DNA of 64,000 bases from Polycladidibacter hongkongensis (lineage in GTDB: Bacteria > Pseudomonadota > Alphaproteobacteria > Rhizobiales > Stappiaceae). The DNA is taken from contig NZ_LLWC01000036.1 in the NCBI RefSeq assembly GCF_001561995.1, forward strand, positions 1 through 64,000, in the 5' to 3' direction. A program made the translations under genes and the position numbers. Positions 28,135-37,018 of this stretch are shown here, in pieces. Below the pieces are notes generated by a model. It made no database searches. It worked only from the letters and a program-made list of their open reading frames with translations, and was not told the DNA's origin. Position 1 is the stretch's first letter. Each line of letters starts with the position of its first letter.

Positions 28135-29265
28135 TTAGCGATCTTTTGGATCCAGCGCATCGCGCAGACCATCCCCGATAAAGTTCAGGGCAAACAAGGT
28201 GGAGGTCAGAAAAATACTCGGGAAGATCAGCAGCCAAGAGGCGCCTTCCAGATTGCGCGCCCCTTCAGAGATCAGCACACCCCAACTTGTCATAGGCTCT
28301 TGCACACCAAGGCCCAAGAAAGACAGGAAGCTTTCCAGCAGGATGACCTTGGGAACCAGCAGGGTCATATAGACCACAACCGGGCCAAGCGTATTTGGAA
28401 TGATATGACGCTTGATAATACCGGCATTCTTGATGCCCATAGCCTCAGCCGCTTGCACATACTCCTGACGCTTGATGGACAAGGTTTGACCGCGCACAAT
28501 ACGGGCCATATCCAGCCATTCTACCGCGCCCACCGCAATGAACATCAGCACGAAGTTGCGGCCAAAGAACACCACGAGCATGATCACGAAGAAAATGAAC
28601 GGCAAGGAATAGAGGATATCAACCGCGCGCATCATGATAAGATCAACACGCCCACCCACATAACCTGAAGTTGCGCCATACATAACACCAATGGAAATCG
28701 CAACAATGGTGGCCAGCAGGCCAATGGTAAGCGATACTCGCCCGGCGATGAGCGTACGGGTCAACATATCCCGGCCATTGGCATCTGTGCCGAAGAAGAA
28801 ATGCATATACTGCACGTCCATCTTCAAAGTGGCGGATTTGCCATCAGCGCTGACGTTTTCCAGTGCCGCTTGCTCAAACAAGTCAGAACGGTCAAACCGA
28901 CGCATGTTGCGCGGGTCCAGTTTACGCTTGGAGGAAACCTGCGCCGTAACAACACCATCCTCGCTAAGGCTATAGCTGTCGATAGACATGCGTGCCCGCT
29001 TGGCGATTTTGTTCAGAGCCGGCTCGATCTGATCCGCTTTGGGATAGGCACTCAGGCTGGCAGGCACCTTGGTGTAGTCACGATAGACAGTGTCGTACTC
29101 ATGCGGTGAAAGCATCGGCCCAAAGACCGATAGCAGCGCAATCAACGTTAGCACGATAATGGAGGCGACCGCGGCGCGGTTGGCCTTCAGGCGATCTTTG
29201 GCATCGTCCCACAGGGAACGGCCTTTTACCGCCTCTTGAGCGGTGTTTATTGTGGTGTCACTCAT
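28135..29265 (-). CDS. oppC: Oligopeptide ABC transporter permease OppC
   Basis: A 376-residue permease: TM1 (SIIVLTLIALLSVFGPML), then an unusually long extracytoplasmic loop of about 100 residues carrying charged segments, then GTDANGRDMLTRTLIAGRVSLTIGLL, further TM helices and the EAA loop EYVQAAEAMGIKNAGIIKRHIIPNT. E. coli OppC is about 300 residues, so the loop accounts for the excess. The ATG at 29265 has GAGG 7 nt upstream and follows the OppB stop by 8 bp, so an upstream in-frame start at 29277 is rejected. Confidence 0.92.
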   Translation of the reverse strand: MSDTTINTAQEAVKGRSLWDDAKDRLKANRAAVASIIVLTLIALLSVFGPMLSPHEYDTVYRDYTKVPASLSAYPKADQIEPALNKIAKRARMSIDSYSLSEDGVVTAQVSSKRKLDPRNMRRFDRSDLFEQAALENVSADGKSATLKMDVQYMHFFFGTDANGRDMLTRTLIAGRVSLTIGLLATIVAISIGVMYGATSGYVGGRVDLIMMRAVDILYSLPFIFFVIMLVVFFGRNFVLMFIAVGAVEWLDMARIVRGQTLSIKRQEYVQAAEAMGIKNAGIIKRHIIPNTLGPVVVYMTLLVPKVILLESFLSFLGLGVQEPMTSWGVLISEGARNLEGASWLLIFPSIFLTSTLFALNFIGDGLRDALDPKDR

Positions 29266-29273
29266 TTGGCACC

Positions 29274-30197
29274 TCAATCAAAGCGCACACGTGGATCAAG
29301 CAGGGCATAGAGCAGATCCACAATGATATTGAAAATAATAACGAAGCAGGCGACGACGACCACAGTCCCCATAACCAAGGTATAGTCGCGGTTAAGAGCG
29401 CCTTGTACGAAATAGCGGCCAATGCCGGGAATACCGAAAATGGTTTCGATAACCACAGAACCGGTCAGCAGAGCCGCAGCAGCCGGGCCCAGATAGGAGA
29501 CCACAGGCAGGATCGCGCCGCGCAATGCGTGTACCACCACAATGGTATAGGCAGAGAGCCCATAGGCTCTGGCCGTGCGCACATGGTTGGAGCGCAAGGC
29601 CTCAATCATGGAACCACGGGTTAGACGGGCCACAACAGCAACCTGCGGCAGGGCAAGTGTGATCACGGGCAGGATCATGTTTTGCAACTTGCCGCCTTCC
29701 CAACCGCCGACAGGTAACCAGCCAAGCGAGACACCGAACAGCAAGGTCAAACACGGCGCGACCACAAAATTTGGAATGGTGACACCAAAAGTGGCAGCGG
29801 CCATGATGGAGTAATCCAGACCATGGTTCTGACGCAGAGCTGCGGAAACACCCAAAATACCGCCAACGATCAGTGCCAGTGTAAGCGCCGACAGGCCAAG
29901 CTGGATGGAAATTGGCAAAGACTGGGCAAACAATTCGTTAATGGAGAAATCCCGGAAGAAGAAGCTGGGCCCGAACTCCCCTTGCACCAAGTTTTGCAGG
30001 TAGAGCAGGTATTGCTCGGGAATTGATTTATCAAGGTTATAGATCTTGTTCAGATTCTCCATGACCTTTGCTTCCAATGGGCGTTCAAGATCGAACGGGC
30101 CACCCGGGGCAACCCGGATGAGGAAGAAAGAAATGGTCACAATCAAGAACAAGGTCGGGATCGCGCTGAGCAGTCTGCCCAAAACATAACGCATCAT
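29274..30197 (-). CDS. oppB: Oligopeptide ABC transporter permease OppB
   Basis: A roughly 307-residue permease starting MMRYVLGRLLSAIPTLFLIVTISFFLIRVAPGGP, with six TM helices and the EAA motif MIEALRSNHVRTARAYGLS. Family length is about 306. The ATG at 30197 (or 30194) is preceded by GGAG and AGGG. The extra 18 codons to 30251 are not membrane-like and are left out. It pairs with OppC to form the channel. Confidence 0.93.
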   Translation of the reverse strand: MMRYVLGRLLSAIPTLFLIVTISFFLIRVAPGGPFDLERPLEAKVMENLNKIYNLDKSIPEQYLLYLQNLVQGEFGPSFFFRDFSINELFAQSLPISIQLGLSALTLALIVGGILGVSAALRQNHGLDYSIMAAATFGVTIPNFVVAPCLTLLFGVSLGWLPVGGWEGGKLQNMILPVITLALPQVAVVARLTRGSMIEALRSNHVRTARAYGLSAYTIVVVHALRGAILPVVSYLGPAAAALLTGSVVIETIFGIPGIGRYFVQGALNRDYTLVMGTVVVVACFVIIFNIIVDLLYALLDPRVRFD

Positions 30198-30302
30198 GGC
30201 CCTGTTTCTCCAGTCTTTGTTGTCGTTGTGGGAGCAACAGGTAACGGACATGTCAGCTCTACCCCTATCGAACCGACATGCCCCTGATCCCCCCGGGTTT
30301 TG

Positions 30303-31898
30303 TTAGTTGCCTACCGAGATAAAGCGGCTTGGATGAACGTCCAAGACGTTGTCTTCAAAGCCGGAAACCCGATCTGCAACGAGGTTTTTTGAGCTGTAGT
30401 ACAGCAAAGAAATATTCGGAACTTCAGTGAGGAAGATTTCTTCGGCCTGCTCCAGCAGCTTGGAGCGCTCTTTCAAATCAACCGTGACAGCTGCTTTTTT
30501 CATCAGCTCATCATAGGTTTTGTTGTTAAAGCGCGCATAGTTAAAGCCCAAATTGTCACTCTCGTTCAGAAACAAGAAGTTTTGCGGGTCGGAGTAGTCG
30601 CCTACCCAGCCTGCGCGGGCTACATCAAAATTGCCACCATCACGCAGATGCGCGTAGTGGGTCTTGGCATCGGTGTTTAGCAGCGTTGCGTTGACGCCGA
30701 TGGAACGCCACATATCTGCAATTGCGACAGCGGTGTTTTTGTGGTTCTCGGAGGTGTTGTAGCGAATTTCAACGTCTAGCGGATTGTCTTCGCTATAGCC
30801 TTTAGCCGCCAAAATTTCACGGGCCTCATCCTCGCGATCAAGGATATCCATATCTGCCCAGCTGGTTTTTGGCGGGTTGTAATAGTTGTTAATACCCGGC
30901 GGAACGTAAGAGACTGCCGGTAGCATAGTCCCACCCCAGATCTCTTCCGAGAGGTAGTCGCGATCAATCACCATGGACAGGGCGCGGCGGACATCGCGAT
31001 CGGCCAGCTTCTCGTTCTTGGTGTTGATGGCGTAGTAGTAAGTACCAAGGTAAGGCGCGACGTGGAACTGATCCTTGAACGTTTCACGCAAGTAATCCAC
31101 CTGTTCCAGCGGCACATCGTTGTTTGTGTCCAGCTCACCGGCTTCAAAGCGGCGCATGGCGGCGCCACGGTCTTCTGTGGGGTAGTACTTAACCTTGTCG
31201 ATCTTCACGTTCTGCGCATCGTGGAAGAACGGGTTCTTCACAGCGGTGATCGCATCGTTAGGCACGAAGCTTTGCAACGTGAATGCGCCATTGGTGACGA
31301 TGTTTTCGGGGCGGACGAACTCGGAGCCGAATTGCTTGACAGTTTTTGGGCTTACCGGCAGCGCGCTCTGGTGCGCCAGCAGCTCGATAAAGTAGGGTGT
31401 TGGCGCATGCAGGGTGATCTGCAAGTTTTTGTCGTCTAGCGCTTTGACGCCCAACTCTTCCACGGCAAGTTTACCGCCATTGACGGCTTCTGCATTGTTG
31501 ATTGGATAGAGAACATTGGCGTATTTTGCACCGGTGGCGGGGTCCATGATGCGGCGCAAGGAAAAGACAAAATCACCTGCCACAACCGGATCGCCATTTG
31601 ACCACTTGGCATCTTCGCGCATTTTGAAGGTGTAGACCAAGCCGTCTGCCGAGACATCCCAAGAAATCGCGGCGCCGGGAATGATTTTACCTGCAGCGGA
31701 ATAAGCCACCAAGCCTTCGTAGAGGTCGCGCAGGATGTGCGCTTCGTAGGTGGTTGAGGTTTTGTGCTGATCCAAAGTTTCCGGGTCAGCGGAGTTGCCG
31801 CGATTATACACAGTTTCGCCCGCGGCACTGAGAGAAGATGCGGCGAGCAACAGCGCTGCGATCGTCGTGGTGCCAAATTTGATTGCCATTTTTGACAT
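30303..31898 (-). CDS. oppA: Oligopeptide ABC transporter substrate-binding protein OppA (copy 1)
   Basis: A 531-residue periplasmic binding protein with a signal peptide (TTTIAALLLAASSLSAAG), then the SBP family 5 signature YNRGNSADPETLDQHKTSTT, YTFKMREDAKWSNGDPV and AVAIADMWRSIGVNATLLN. It captures peptides for OppBC(DF), whose genes follow on the same strand after 105 bp. It is strongly similar throughout to the second copy at 32246-33832 (shared SADPETLDQHKTSTTYEAH and a GDYSDPQNFLF block), a tandem duplication with divergence. The start at 31898 has AAGG close upstream. Confidence 0.93.
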   Translation of the reverse strand: MSKMAIKFGTTTIAALLLAASSLSAAGETVYNRGNSADPETLDQHKTSTTYEAHILRDLYEGLVAYSAAGKIIPGAAISWDVSADGLVYTFKMREDAKWSNGDPVVAGDFVFSLRRIMDPATGAKYANVLYPINNAEAVNGGKLAVEELGVKALDDKNLQITLHAPTPYFIELLAHQSALPVSPKTVKQFGSEFVRPENIVTNGAFTLQSFVPNDAITAVKNPFFHDAQNVKIDKVKYYPTEDRGAAMRRFEAGELDTNNDVPLEQVDYLRETFKDQFHVAPYLGTYYYAINTKNEKLADRDVRRALSMVIDRDYLSEEIWGGTMLPAVSYVPPGINNYYNPPKTSWADMDILDREDEAREILAAKGYSEDNPLDVEIRYNTSENHKNTAVAIADMWRSIGVNATLLNTDAKTHYAHLRDGGNFDVARAGWVGDYSDPQNFLFLNESDNLGFNYARFNNKTYDELMKKAAVTVDLKERSKLLEQAEEIFLTEVPNISLLYYSSKNLVADRVSGFEDNVLDVHPSRFISVGN

Positions 31899-31993
31899 AG
31901 CCTTTTTTAGTGTGCCCCCCGACCAATCGAGAAGCTGCGGACGAAAGATTTCATTTACCTATGGTGAACGCAAGCAAAGACTGCCACTTTTCG

Positions 31994-32011
31994 TTAGGTG
32001 CGAATACCTAA
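31994..32011. promoter_or_regulatory. Inverted repeat upstream of oppA copy 1
   Basis: TTAGGT-N6-ACCTAA lies about 100 bp upstream of the first oppA start codon, within the 347-bp gap between the two oppA genes. It is a candidate operator site for this transcript. The binding protein is unknown. Confidence 0.35.
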
Positions 32012-32192
32012 TCAAATCTACGTTTCTACCAACCTGATTGTTGAGCGATTTTTTCCTTATTATCAAGGAAAACGCAATAACATTCTTTAGTATAGGGGAC
32101 AAACTGCGCAGATATAGCGCATTTTGCACACGAAAGACCGCGCGGTTGCAATGCGTGAAGCACCCTGATGCACAAGGTTTCGCAGGATAAAT

Positions 32193-32221
32193 AAAACCGG
32201 CCGTACAATCCGTACGGCCGG
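32193..32221 (-). terminator. Rho-independent terminator after oppA copy 2
   Basis: On the minus strand CCGGCCGTAC-GGATT-GTACGGCCGG is followed by TTTTAT. The perfect 10-bp stem lies 25 bp past the stop of the second oppA, so this gene is a separate or strongly attenuated unit relative to the oppA1-B-C-DF genes. Confidence 0.9.
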
Positions 32222-32245
32222 CTGGTGCTCAAACCCTGTCAGCAA

Positions 32246-33832
32246 TTACTCGCTGATGGTGATAAAGCGGCTTGGGTGTACATTGAGGAGGTTGTCCTCA
32301 AAACCACCGACCTTGTCGGAAACAAGGTTCATGGAGCCGTAGTACATGAGCGGCAGGAATGGCAGATCACGCATGAAGAGCTCTTCGGCTTTCTTCAAGA
32401 TGCCAGCACGCTTTTCCAGATCAACAGTTGCAGCTGCTTCGTCCATGAGTGCATCGTACTCAGGGTTTTCGTAGCGTGCGTAGTTGAAGCCAGTGTTGTC
32501 GCTTTCAACCATGAACAAGAAGTTCTGAGGGTCGGAGTAATCGCCGATCCAGCCTGCGCGGGCCACATCAAAATCACCACGGTCACGTAGGTGCGCGTAG
32601 TGGGTTTTGGTGTCTGTGTTAAGCAGGGAAACTTCAACGCCCAGAGGCTTCCACATATCAGCGATTGCAACCGCTGTGTTCTTGTGGTTCTCGGAGGTGT
32701 TGTAGCGCAGCTCAACTTTCAGCGGGTTGGACTCGGAGTAGCCCTTGGCAGCGAGGATTTCACGGGCTTTGTCTTCGCGCGCCAGAACGTCTTCATCTTT
32801 CCAGTCCGCATAGGCTGGTTCGCCGTAGTTGCCGATACCTGGTGGAATGAAGGAGTATGCTGCCACCATGGTGGAGCCCCAGATTTCATCGGCAAGGAAC
32901 TCACGGTCGATCGCCATGGACAGGGCCTGACGTACTTCAGGGTCCTTCATTGCTTCGGACTCATGGTTGAGTGCGTAGTAATAGGTACCGAGGTAAGGAG
33001 CGACGTGGAACTGGGTGCCCAGAGTTTCGCGGATGTATTCGATCTGCTCAACTGGTGCATCGTTGTTGGTGTGCAGTTCGCCCGCCTGGAAACGACGCAG
33101 TGCAGCACCGCGATCTTCGGTTGGGTAGAACTTTACTTTGTCGATTTTCACGTTCGCTGCATCATGGAAATGCGGGTTTTTCGAAGCCGTGATGGAATCG
33201 TTTGGCACAAATTCGCTCAGCACGAACGCACCGTTTGTTACGATGTTTTCTGGCTTTACAAAGTCTGTACCAAATTTTTCAACGGTTGCAGGGTGAACTG
33301 GCAGACCTGTTTGGTGCGTCAGCTGCTCGATGAAGTATGGAGTTGGCGACCCAAGTGTGATTTCCAGAGTGTGGTCATCGACAGCTTTTACGCCCAGCTC
33401 TTCGCCTTCCGCTTTGCCGGTGTTAACTGCTTCAGCGTTTTTGATCGGATACAGGATGTTTGCGTACTTCGCGCCTGTTTCCGGCTTCATGATGCGGCGC
33501 AGCGAATAAACGAAGTCGCTAGCAACAACAGGATCACCATTGGACCACTTGGCGTTGTCACGCAGTTTGAAGGTGTAAACAAGACCGTCGGCGGAGGTTG
33601 TCCAGCTTTCGGCTACGCCCGGGATCACCTTACCATTTGCACCATATGCGACAAGACCTTCGTAGAGGTCGCGTAGAATGTGAGCTTCATAGGTGGTGGA
33701 AGTTTTGTGCTGGTCCAGAGTTTCTGGATCTGCGGAGTTACCTCGGTGGTAAACTACTTCAGCCGCTGCGGTCAAAGACGTTGCAGCAACAAGCGCAGCA
33801 GCAAGCGCGGTCATGCGAATGGATTTAATCAT
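32246..33832 (-). CDS. oppA: Oligopeptide ABC transporter substrate-binding protein OppA (copy 2)
   Basis: A 528-residue SBP family 5 protein with signal peptide (MTALAAALVAATSLTAAAE) and the same core as copy 1 (YHRGNSADPETLDQHKTSTT, KLRDNAKWSNGDPVVASDF). The ATG at 33832 has GGGGG 8 nt upstream, so the in-frame start at 33850 is rejected. Its own terminator follows. It is therefore likely to be expressed alone, giving the transporter a second binding protein, possibly with different peptide specificity. By eye its wobble bases use C/G more than copy 1, hinting at stronger expression (untested). Confidence 0.93.
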   Translation of the reverse strand: MIKSIRMTALAAALVAATSLTAAAEVVYHRGNSADPETLDQHKTSTTYEAHILRDLYEGLVAYGANGKVIPGVAESWTTSADGLVYTFKLRDNAKWSNGDPVVASDFVYSLRRIMKPETGAKYANILYPIKNAEAVNTGKAEGEELGVKAVDDHTLEITLGSPTPYFIEQLTHQTGLPVHPATVEKFGTDFVKPENIVTNGAFVLSEFVPNDSITASKNPHFHDAANVKIDKVKFYPTEDRGAALRRFQAGELHTNNDAPVEQIEYIRETLGTQFHVAPYLGTYYYALNHESEAMKDPEVRQALSMAIDREFLADEIWGSTMVAAYSFIPPGIGNYGEPAYADWKDEDVLAREDKAREILAAKGYSESNPLKVELRYNTSENHKNTAVAIADMWKPLGVEVSLLNTDTKTHYAHLRDRGDFDVARAGWIGDYSDPQNFLFMVESDNTGFNYARYENPEYDALMDEAAATVDLEKRAGILKKAEELFMRDLPFLPLMYYGSMNLVSDKVGGFEDNLLNVHPSRFITISE

Positions 33833-34400
33833 AAATCCCCCTCTCCTCAATAAGGTTAGCCTGCCTCTTCTACAATGGCGGCAGTGGTAGAAAAGATTCC
33901 ATTGTTAATTGAAAAATGCAAGGTATCCGATCATTTTTTTCGCTCGTATTTCTACGCAGGCACGAACTAATTAACATTTTTGACCATTACAACGCACATT
34001 TCTTTCCTTCCTCAAGAATATACAGGCATAAAATTCCGAAATTTCGACTGGATAATTCAACCCTAGGTAAGTTTTCGAAGCCCTACCCTTTTGATATTTC
34101 ACATACAATAGAATTGGTTTGACAAGGGATATACATGGTTTTTTTGCCAATAATATTTGTGAGAGGTCACAAATTTTCTGCTAGTTACGTTTTCTTCTTC
34201 CAAGACTGCTTAGGGTACTAAATAGACGAAATCCTGCAAAACAAATTAGTCACATAGCAATTGCACATTTGTTCAAATCAACGTTGTTAACAGCTCACGC
34301 TGATTGGCAATTAGGATTCGCAGAGCGAGTTTGTTTCTTTTTGCCGGTATGATAGGGAGTTGGCGGAAATCTCGCCCGCATTGCAAGGAAACTGACGCCC
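33833..34400. other. AT-rich divergent intergenic region
   Basis: This 568-bp gap between divergent oppA copy 2 and uup has no gene I can support. Short frames inside look AT-driven. It contains a 20-bp inverted repeat at 34155 and should hold the promoters of both flanking genes. Confidence 0.5.
34155..34174. promoter_or_regulatory. Perfect 8+8 inverted repeat, operator-like
   Basis: ATTTGTGA-GAGG-TCACAAAT: arms resemble CRP-type TGTGA/TCACA half-sites, but the spacer is 4, not 6, so a different dimeric regulator is likely. It lies about 320 bp upstream of oppA copy 2 and 226 bp upstream of uup. Confidence 0.4.
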
Positions 34401-36212
34401 ATGGCCCCGCCCCTATTGCATCTGAAAGAAATTGGAATTCGCTTTGGCTCCGAGCCGCTGCTTAAGGGGGCGGAATTGCAAGTTGGCGAGGGCGAGCGCA
34501 TCTGCCTTGTTGGGCGCAACGGCTCTGGCAAGTCTACGCTTTTAAAAATCGCAGCGGGGATGATCGAGCCGGATAGCGGCGAGCACTTTTTGCAGCCGGG
34601 GCGCACCTTACGTTACTTGCCGCAGGAGCCTGACCTTTCGGGCTACAAAACCGTTTTGGAATATGCCGAAGCCGGACTGGCGCCCGGAGATGACCATTAC
34701 CGCGCCCAGTACCTGCTGAATGTGCTGGGCCTAGAAGGCAATGAAGACCCTGCCAAGCTTTCGGGCGGAGAAGCCAAGCGGGCGGCGATTGCCCGCGCCC
34801 TTGCGCCTGAGCCGGATATCTTGCTGCTGGACGAGCCAACCAACCATCTTGACTTACCGGTTATTGAATGGCTGGAAGCGGAATTGAAACAAATGAAATC
34901 GGCGATCGTGTTGATTTCGCACGACAGACGCTTTTTGGAGAATCTTTCGCGGGTCACGGTTTGGATTGATCGCGGTGTTTCACGGCGTAACGAGCAGGGT
35001 TTTGCCGAGTTCGAGGCATGGCGCGACAAAGTGTTTGAGGAAGAAGAGAAAGAACAGGCGCGGCTTTCGGAAAAGATCCGGCAAGAAGAACACTGGATGA
35101 TTTACGGGGTTACCGCGCGGCGCAAGCGCAATATGCGCCGCGTTCGGGAACTGGCTGATCTTCGCCAGCAGAAAAAGGAGCATCGCGGGCCGCAAGGCAC
35201 TGTCAAAATGACGGTGAGCGAGGCGGAAACATCAGGCAAGCTGGTGAGCGAGGCCAAGGGCATCGGCAAGAGCTACGGCGGACGCCCTATCGTGAAGGGC
35301 TTTTCAACGCGTATCGCCCGGGGTGATCGGGTTGGTTTTGTTGGTCCAAATGGCGCAGGGAAAACAACACTTCTTAAAATGCTCACAGGCGAACTGACGC
35401 CGGATGATGGCACCATGCGCCTTGGTGCCAGCCTTGAAATGGTTACACTGGATCAGAAACGAGAAAAACTAGACCCTAACGACACGCTGGCCTCGGTTTT
35501 AACCGGCGGACGGGGGGACATGGTGATCCTTGGAGATCAGTCCAAGCATGTAATGAGTTACATGAAGGACTTTTTGTTTACGCCCGAACAGGGCCGTACG
35601 CCGGTGAAGGTGCTCTCTGGCGGGGAACGTGGCCGTTTGCTACTGGCCCGTGCGTTGGCAACCCCCTCCAACCTACTGGTGCTTGACGAACCGACCAATG
35701 ATCTGGATCTGGAAACGCTCGATTTATTGCAGGAGCTCATCGCCGATTACAGCGGCACAGTGCTGCTGGTAAGCCACGATCGTGATTTTCTTGACCGGAT
35801 TTGTACCTCGGTGATTACCATGGAGGGAGATGGCCTGTGGCGCGAATATGCCGGAGGTTACTCTGATATGGTGGCGCAGCGCGGCGCCGGTGTGGATGCC
35901 AAGCGCGAGGCAAAGGCCCTCAAGGCTAAGGCACGACAAGAAAACGCAGAGGCAGCAGAACCAGCAAAGCCAGCGAAGAAAAGTGGCCTCAGCTTTACTC
36001 AGCAGCACCGGCTCAAAGCATTGCCAGATGAAATTGCGGCGCTGGAACAAAAGATCGCCAAGGCGCAAAAGCTATTGGAAGACCCGAGCTTATTCAGCGC
36101 AAACCCCGACAGGTTTCACAAGACCACCCAGCAGGTAGGCAAGCTGCATGAGCTACTTGACGCACTAGAAGAAGAATGGCTGGAGCTGGAGGGGCTGGCC
36201 GAAGGGGCGTAG
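34401..36212 (+). CDS. uup: ABC-F family ATPase Uup
   Basis: A 603-residue soluble double ABC protein. Domain 1: GRNGSGKSTLLKIAAG, LSGGEAKRAAIARAL, DEPTNHLDLPVIEWLE. Domain 2: GPNGAGKTTLLKMLTG, LSGGERGRLLLARAL, DEPTNDLDLETLDLL. The P-site linker between them is basic and helical, and the C-terminus (from about 530) is a coiled coil (LPDEIAALEQKIAKAQKLLEDPSLF) typical of Uup. ABC-F proteins act on the ribosome or, for Uup, on branched DNA/precise excision of transposons. AAGGA lies 12 nt upstream of the ATG. Confidence 0.93.
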   Translation: MAPPLLHLKEIGIRFGSEPLLKGAELQVGEGERICLVGRNGSGKSTLLKIAAGMIEPDSGEHFLQPGRTLRYLPQEPDLSGYKTVLEYAEAGLAPGDDHYRAQYLLNVLGLEGNEDPAKLSGGEAKRAAIARALAPEPDILLLDEPTNHLDLPVIEWLEAELKQMKSAIVLISHDRRFLENLSRVTVWIDRGVSRRNEQGFAEFEAWRDKVFEEEEKEQARLSEKIRQEEHWMIYGVTARRKRNMRRVRELADLRQQKKEHRGPQGTVKMTVSEAETSGKLVSEAKGIGKSYGGRPIVKGFSTRIARGDRVGFVGPNGAGKTTLLKMLTGELTPDDGTMRLGASLEMVTLDQKREKLDPNDTLASVLTGGRGDMVILGDQSKHVMSYMKDFLFTPEQGRTPVKVLSGGERGRLLLARALATPSNLLVLDEPTNDLDLETLDLLQELIADYSGTVLLVSHDRDFLDRICTSVITMEGDGLWREYAGGYSDMVAQRGAGVDAKREAKALKAKARQENAEAAEPAKPAKKSGLSFTQQHRLKALPDEIAALEQKIAKAQKLLEDPSLFSANPDRFHKTTQQVGKLHELLDALEEEWLELEGLAEGA

Positions 36213-36408
36213 ACTATGCGTTCGCCCATTTTGCAGGATTATCCCTCCTATATTGCGTAGTCGCACTGGAACCACGAAACTGGACCTCCTGTTTTGTGGT
36301 TCCTGCGGCAAACAGGTCGCCGAATTTTGGCTCGTTCCTCATTGTTTGTTGTAGCTGCAAAGGTCAAACATGTCGTTTGCACCGGTGGCTCTACAGCGAG
36401 GAAGTCTT

Positions 36409-36972
36409 ATGCGCTTATCAGCAAAAATTGTCTTAGGTTCCGGCGCAATTCTCATTGCCGGTATTATCGCCCTTAGTTTGACAGAGGCCAGCATTGCCGA
36501 ACAACTGGTGGACACCAGCGGCATCGACACAATTAAAGTTAGTGGCGACAGCACTGCGCTTAGCATTCGCAGCAGCCAAGGCAGCCACACCCTGAAAGTT
36601 GAAAAGCAAGACAAGCGCTGGTGCAATCTTGACGTGATTGTTCGCCGCGAGGGGCAACAACTCAACCTTGATGTACAGCGCCGTGGTTTTGCGAGCTCTT
36701 TGTTCTGTGATCCAACGGTTTGGCTGGATATGCCGGAAGAACATAACCTAACTGTTCAGCTGGATGCGCTTGCCGCCGATATCGCAGGGTCCTTCAACAA
36801 GGTGGAATTTTCTGGAAACAAAACAGTGCTGAACTTTAACGGCGCAGCCAAGGCCTTTCGCCTCGCAGGGGACGCAGGTGTGTTCAATGTGCGCTTTAGC
36901 GAACCGATCGCGCGGGATGCGGTGCGCATAGATGTCCCTCTGTCGGTCGCGCGGGTTGTCTACGCTGACTAG
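36409..36972 (+). CDS. Exported protein of unknown function
   Basis: A 187-residue product beginning MRLSAKIVLGSGAILIAGIIALSLTEASIAE, a signal peptide or single N-terminal anchor. The rest is beta-rich (IKVSGDSTALSIRSSQGSHTL, LNLDVQRRG, NLTVQLDALAADIAG), somewhat like bactofilin/adhesin head or DUF4097-like stacks, with two cysteines (WCNLD, FCDPT) that could form a disulfide. I do not recognise a family. The ATG at 36409 has AGGAAG about 5 nt upstream; the open frame from 36370 lacks a better site. No partner gene is adjacent (next gene converges). Confidence 0.65.
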   Translation: MRLSAKIVLGSGAILIAGIIALSLTEASIAEQLVDTSGIDTIKVSGDSTALSIRSSQGSHTLKVEKQDKRWCNLDVIVRREGQQLNLDVQRRGFASSLFCDPTVWLDMPEEHNLTVQLDALAADIAGSFNKVEFSGNKTVLNFNGAAKAFRLAGDAGVFNVRFSEPIARDAVRIDVPLSVARVVYAD

Positions 36973-37018
36973 GGGGCTCAAAGGTGCTCGCCACATCCAA
37001 ACTTGTGTGGCGGGCGGC

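Noticed and set aside
32591-33676. 361-codon plus-strand frame antisense to oppA copy 2
   Set aside because: It mirrors the codon pattern of a strongly coding gene on the other strand and has no domain I recognise.
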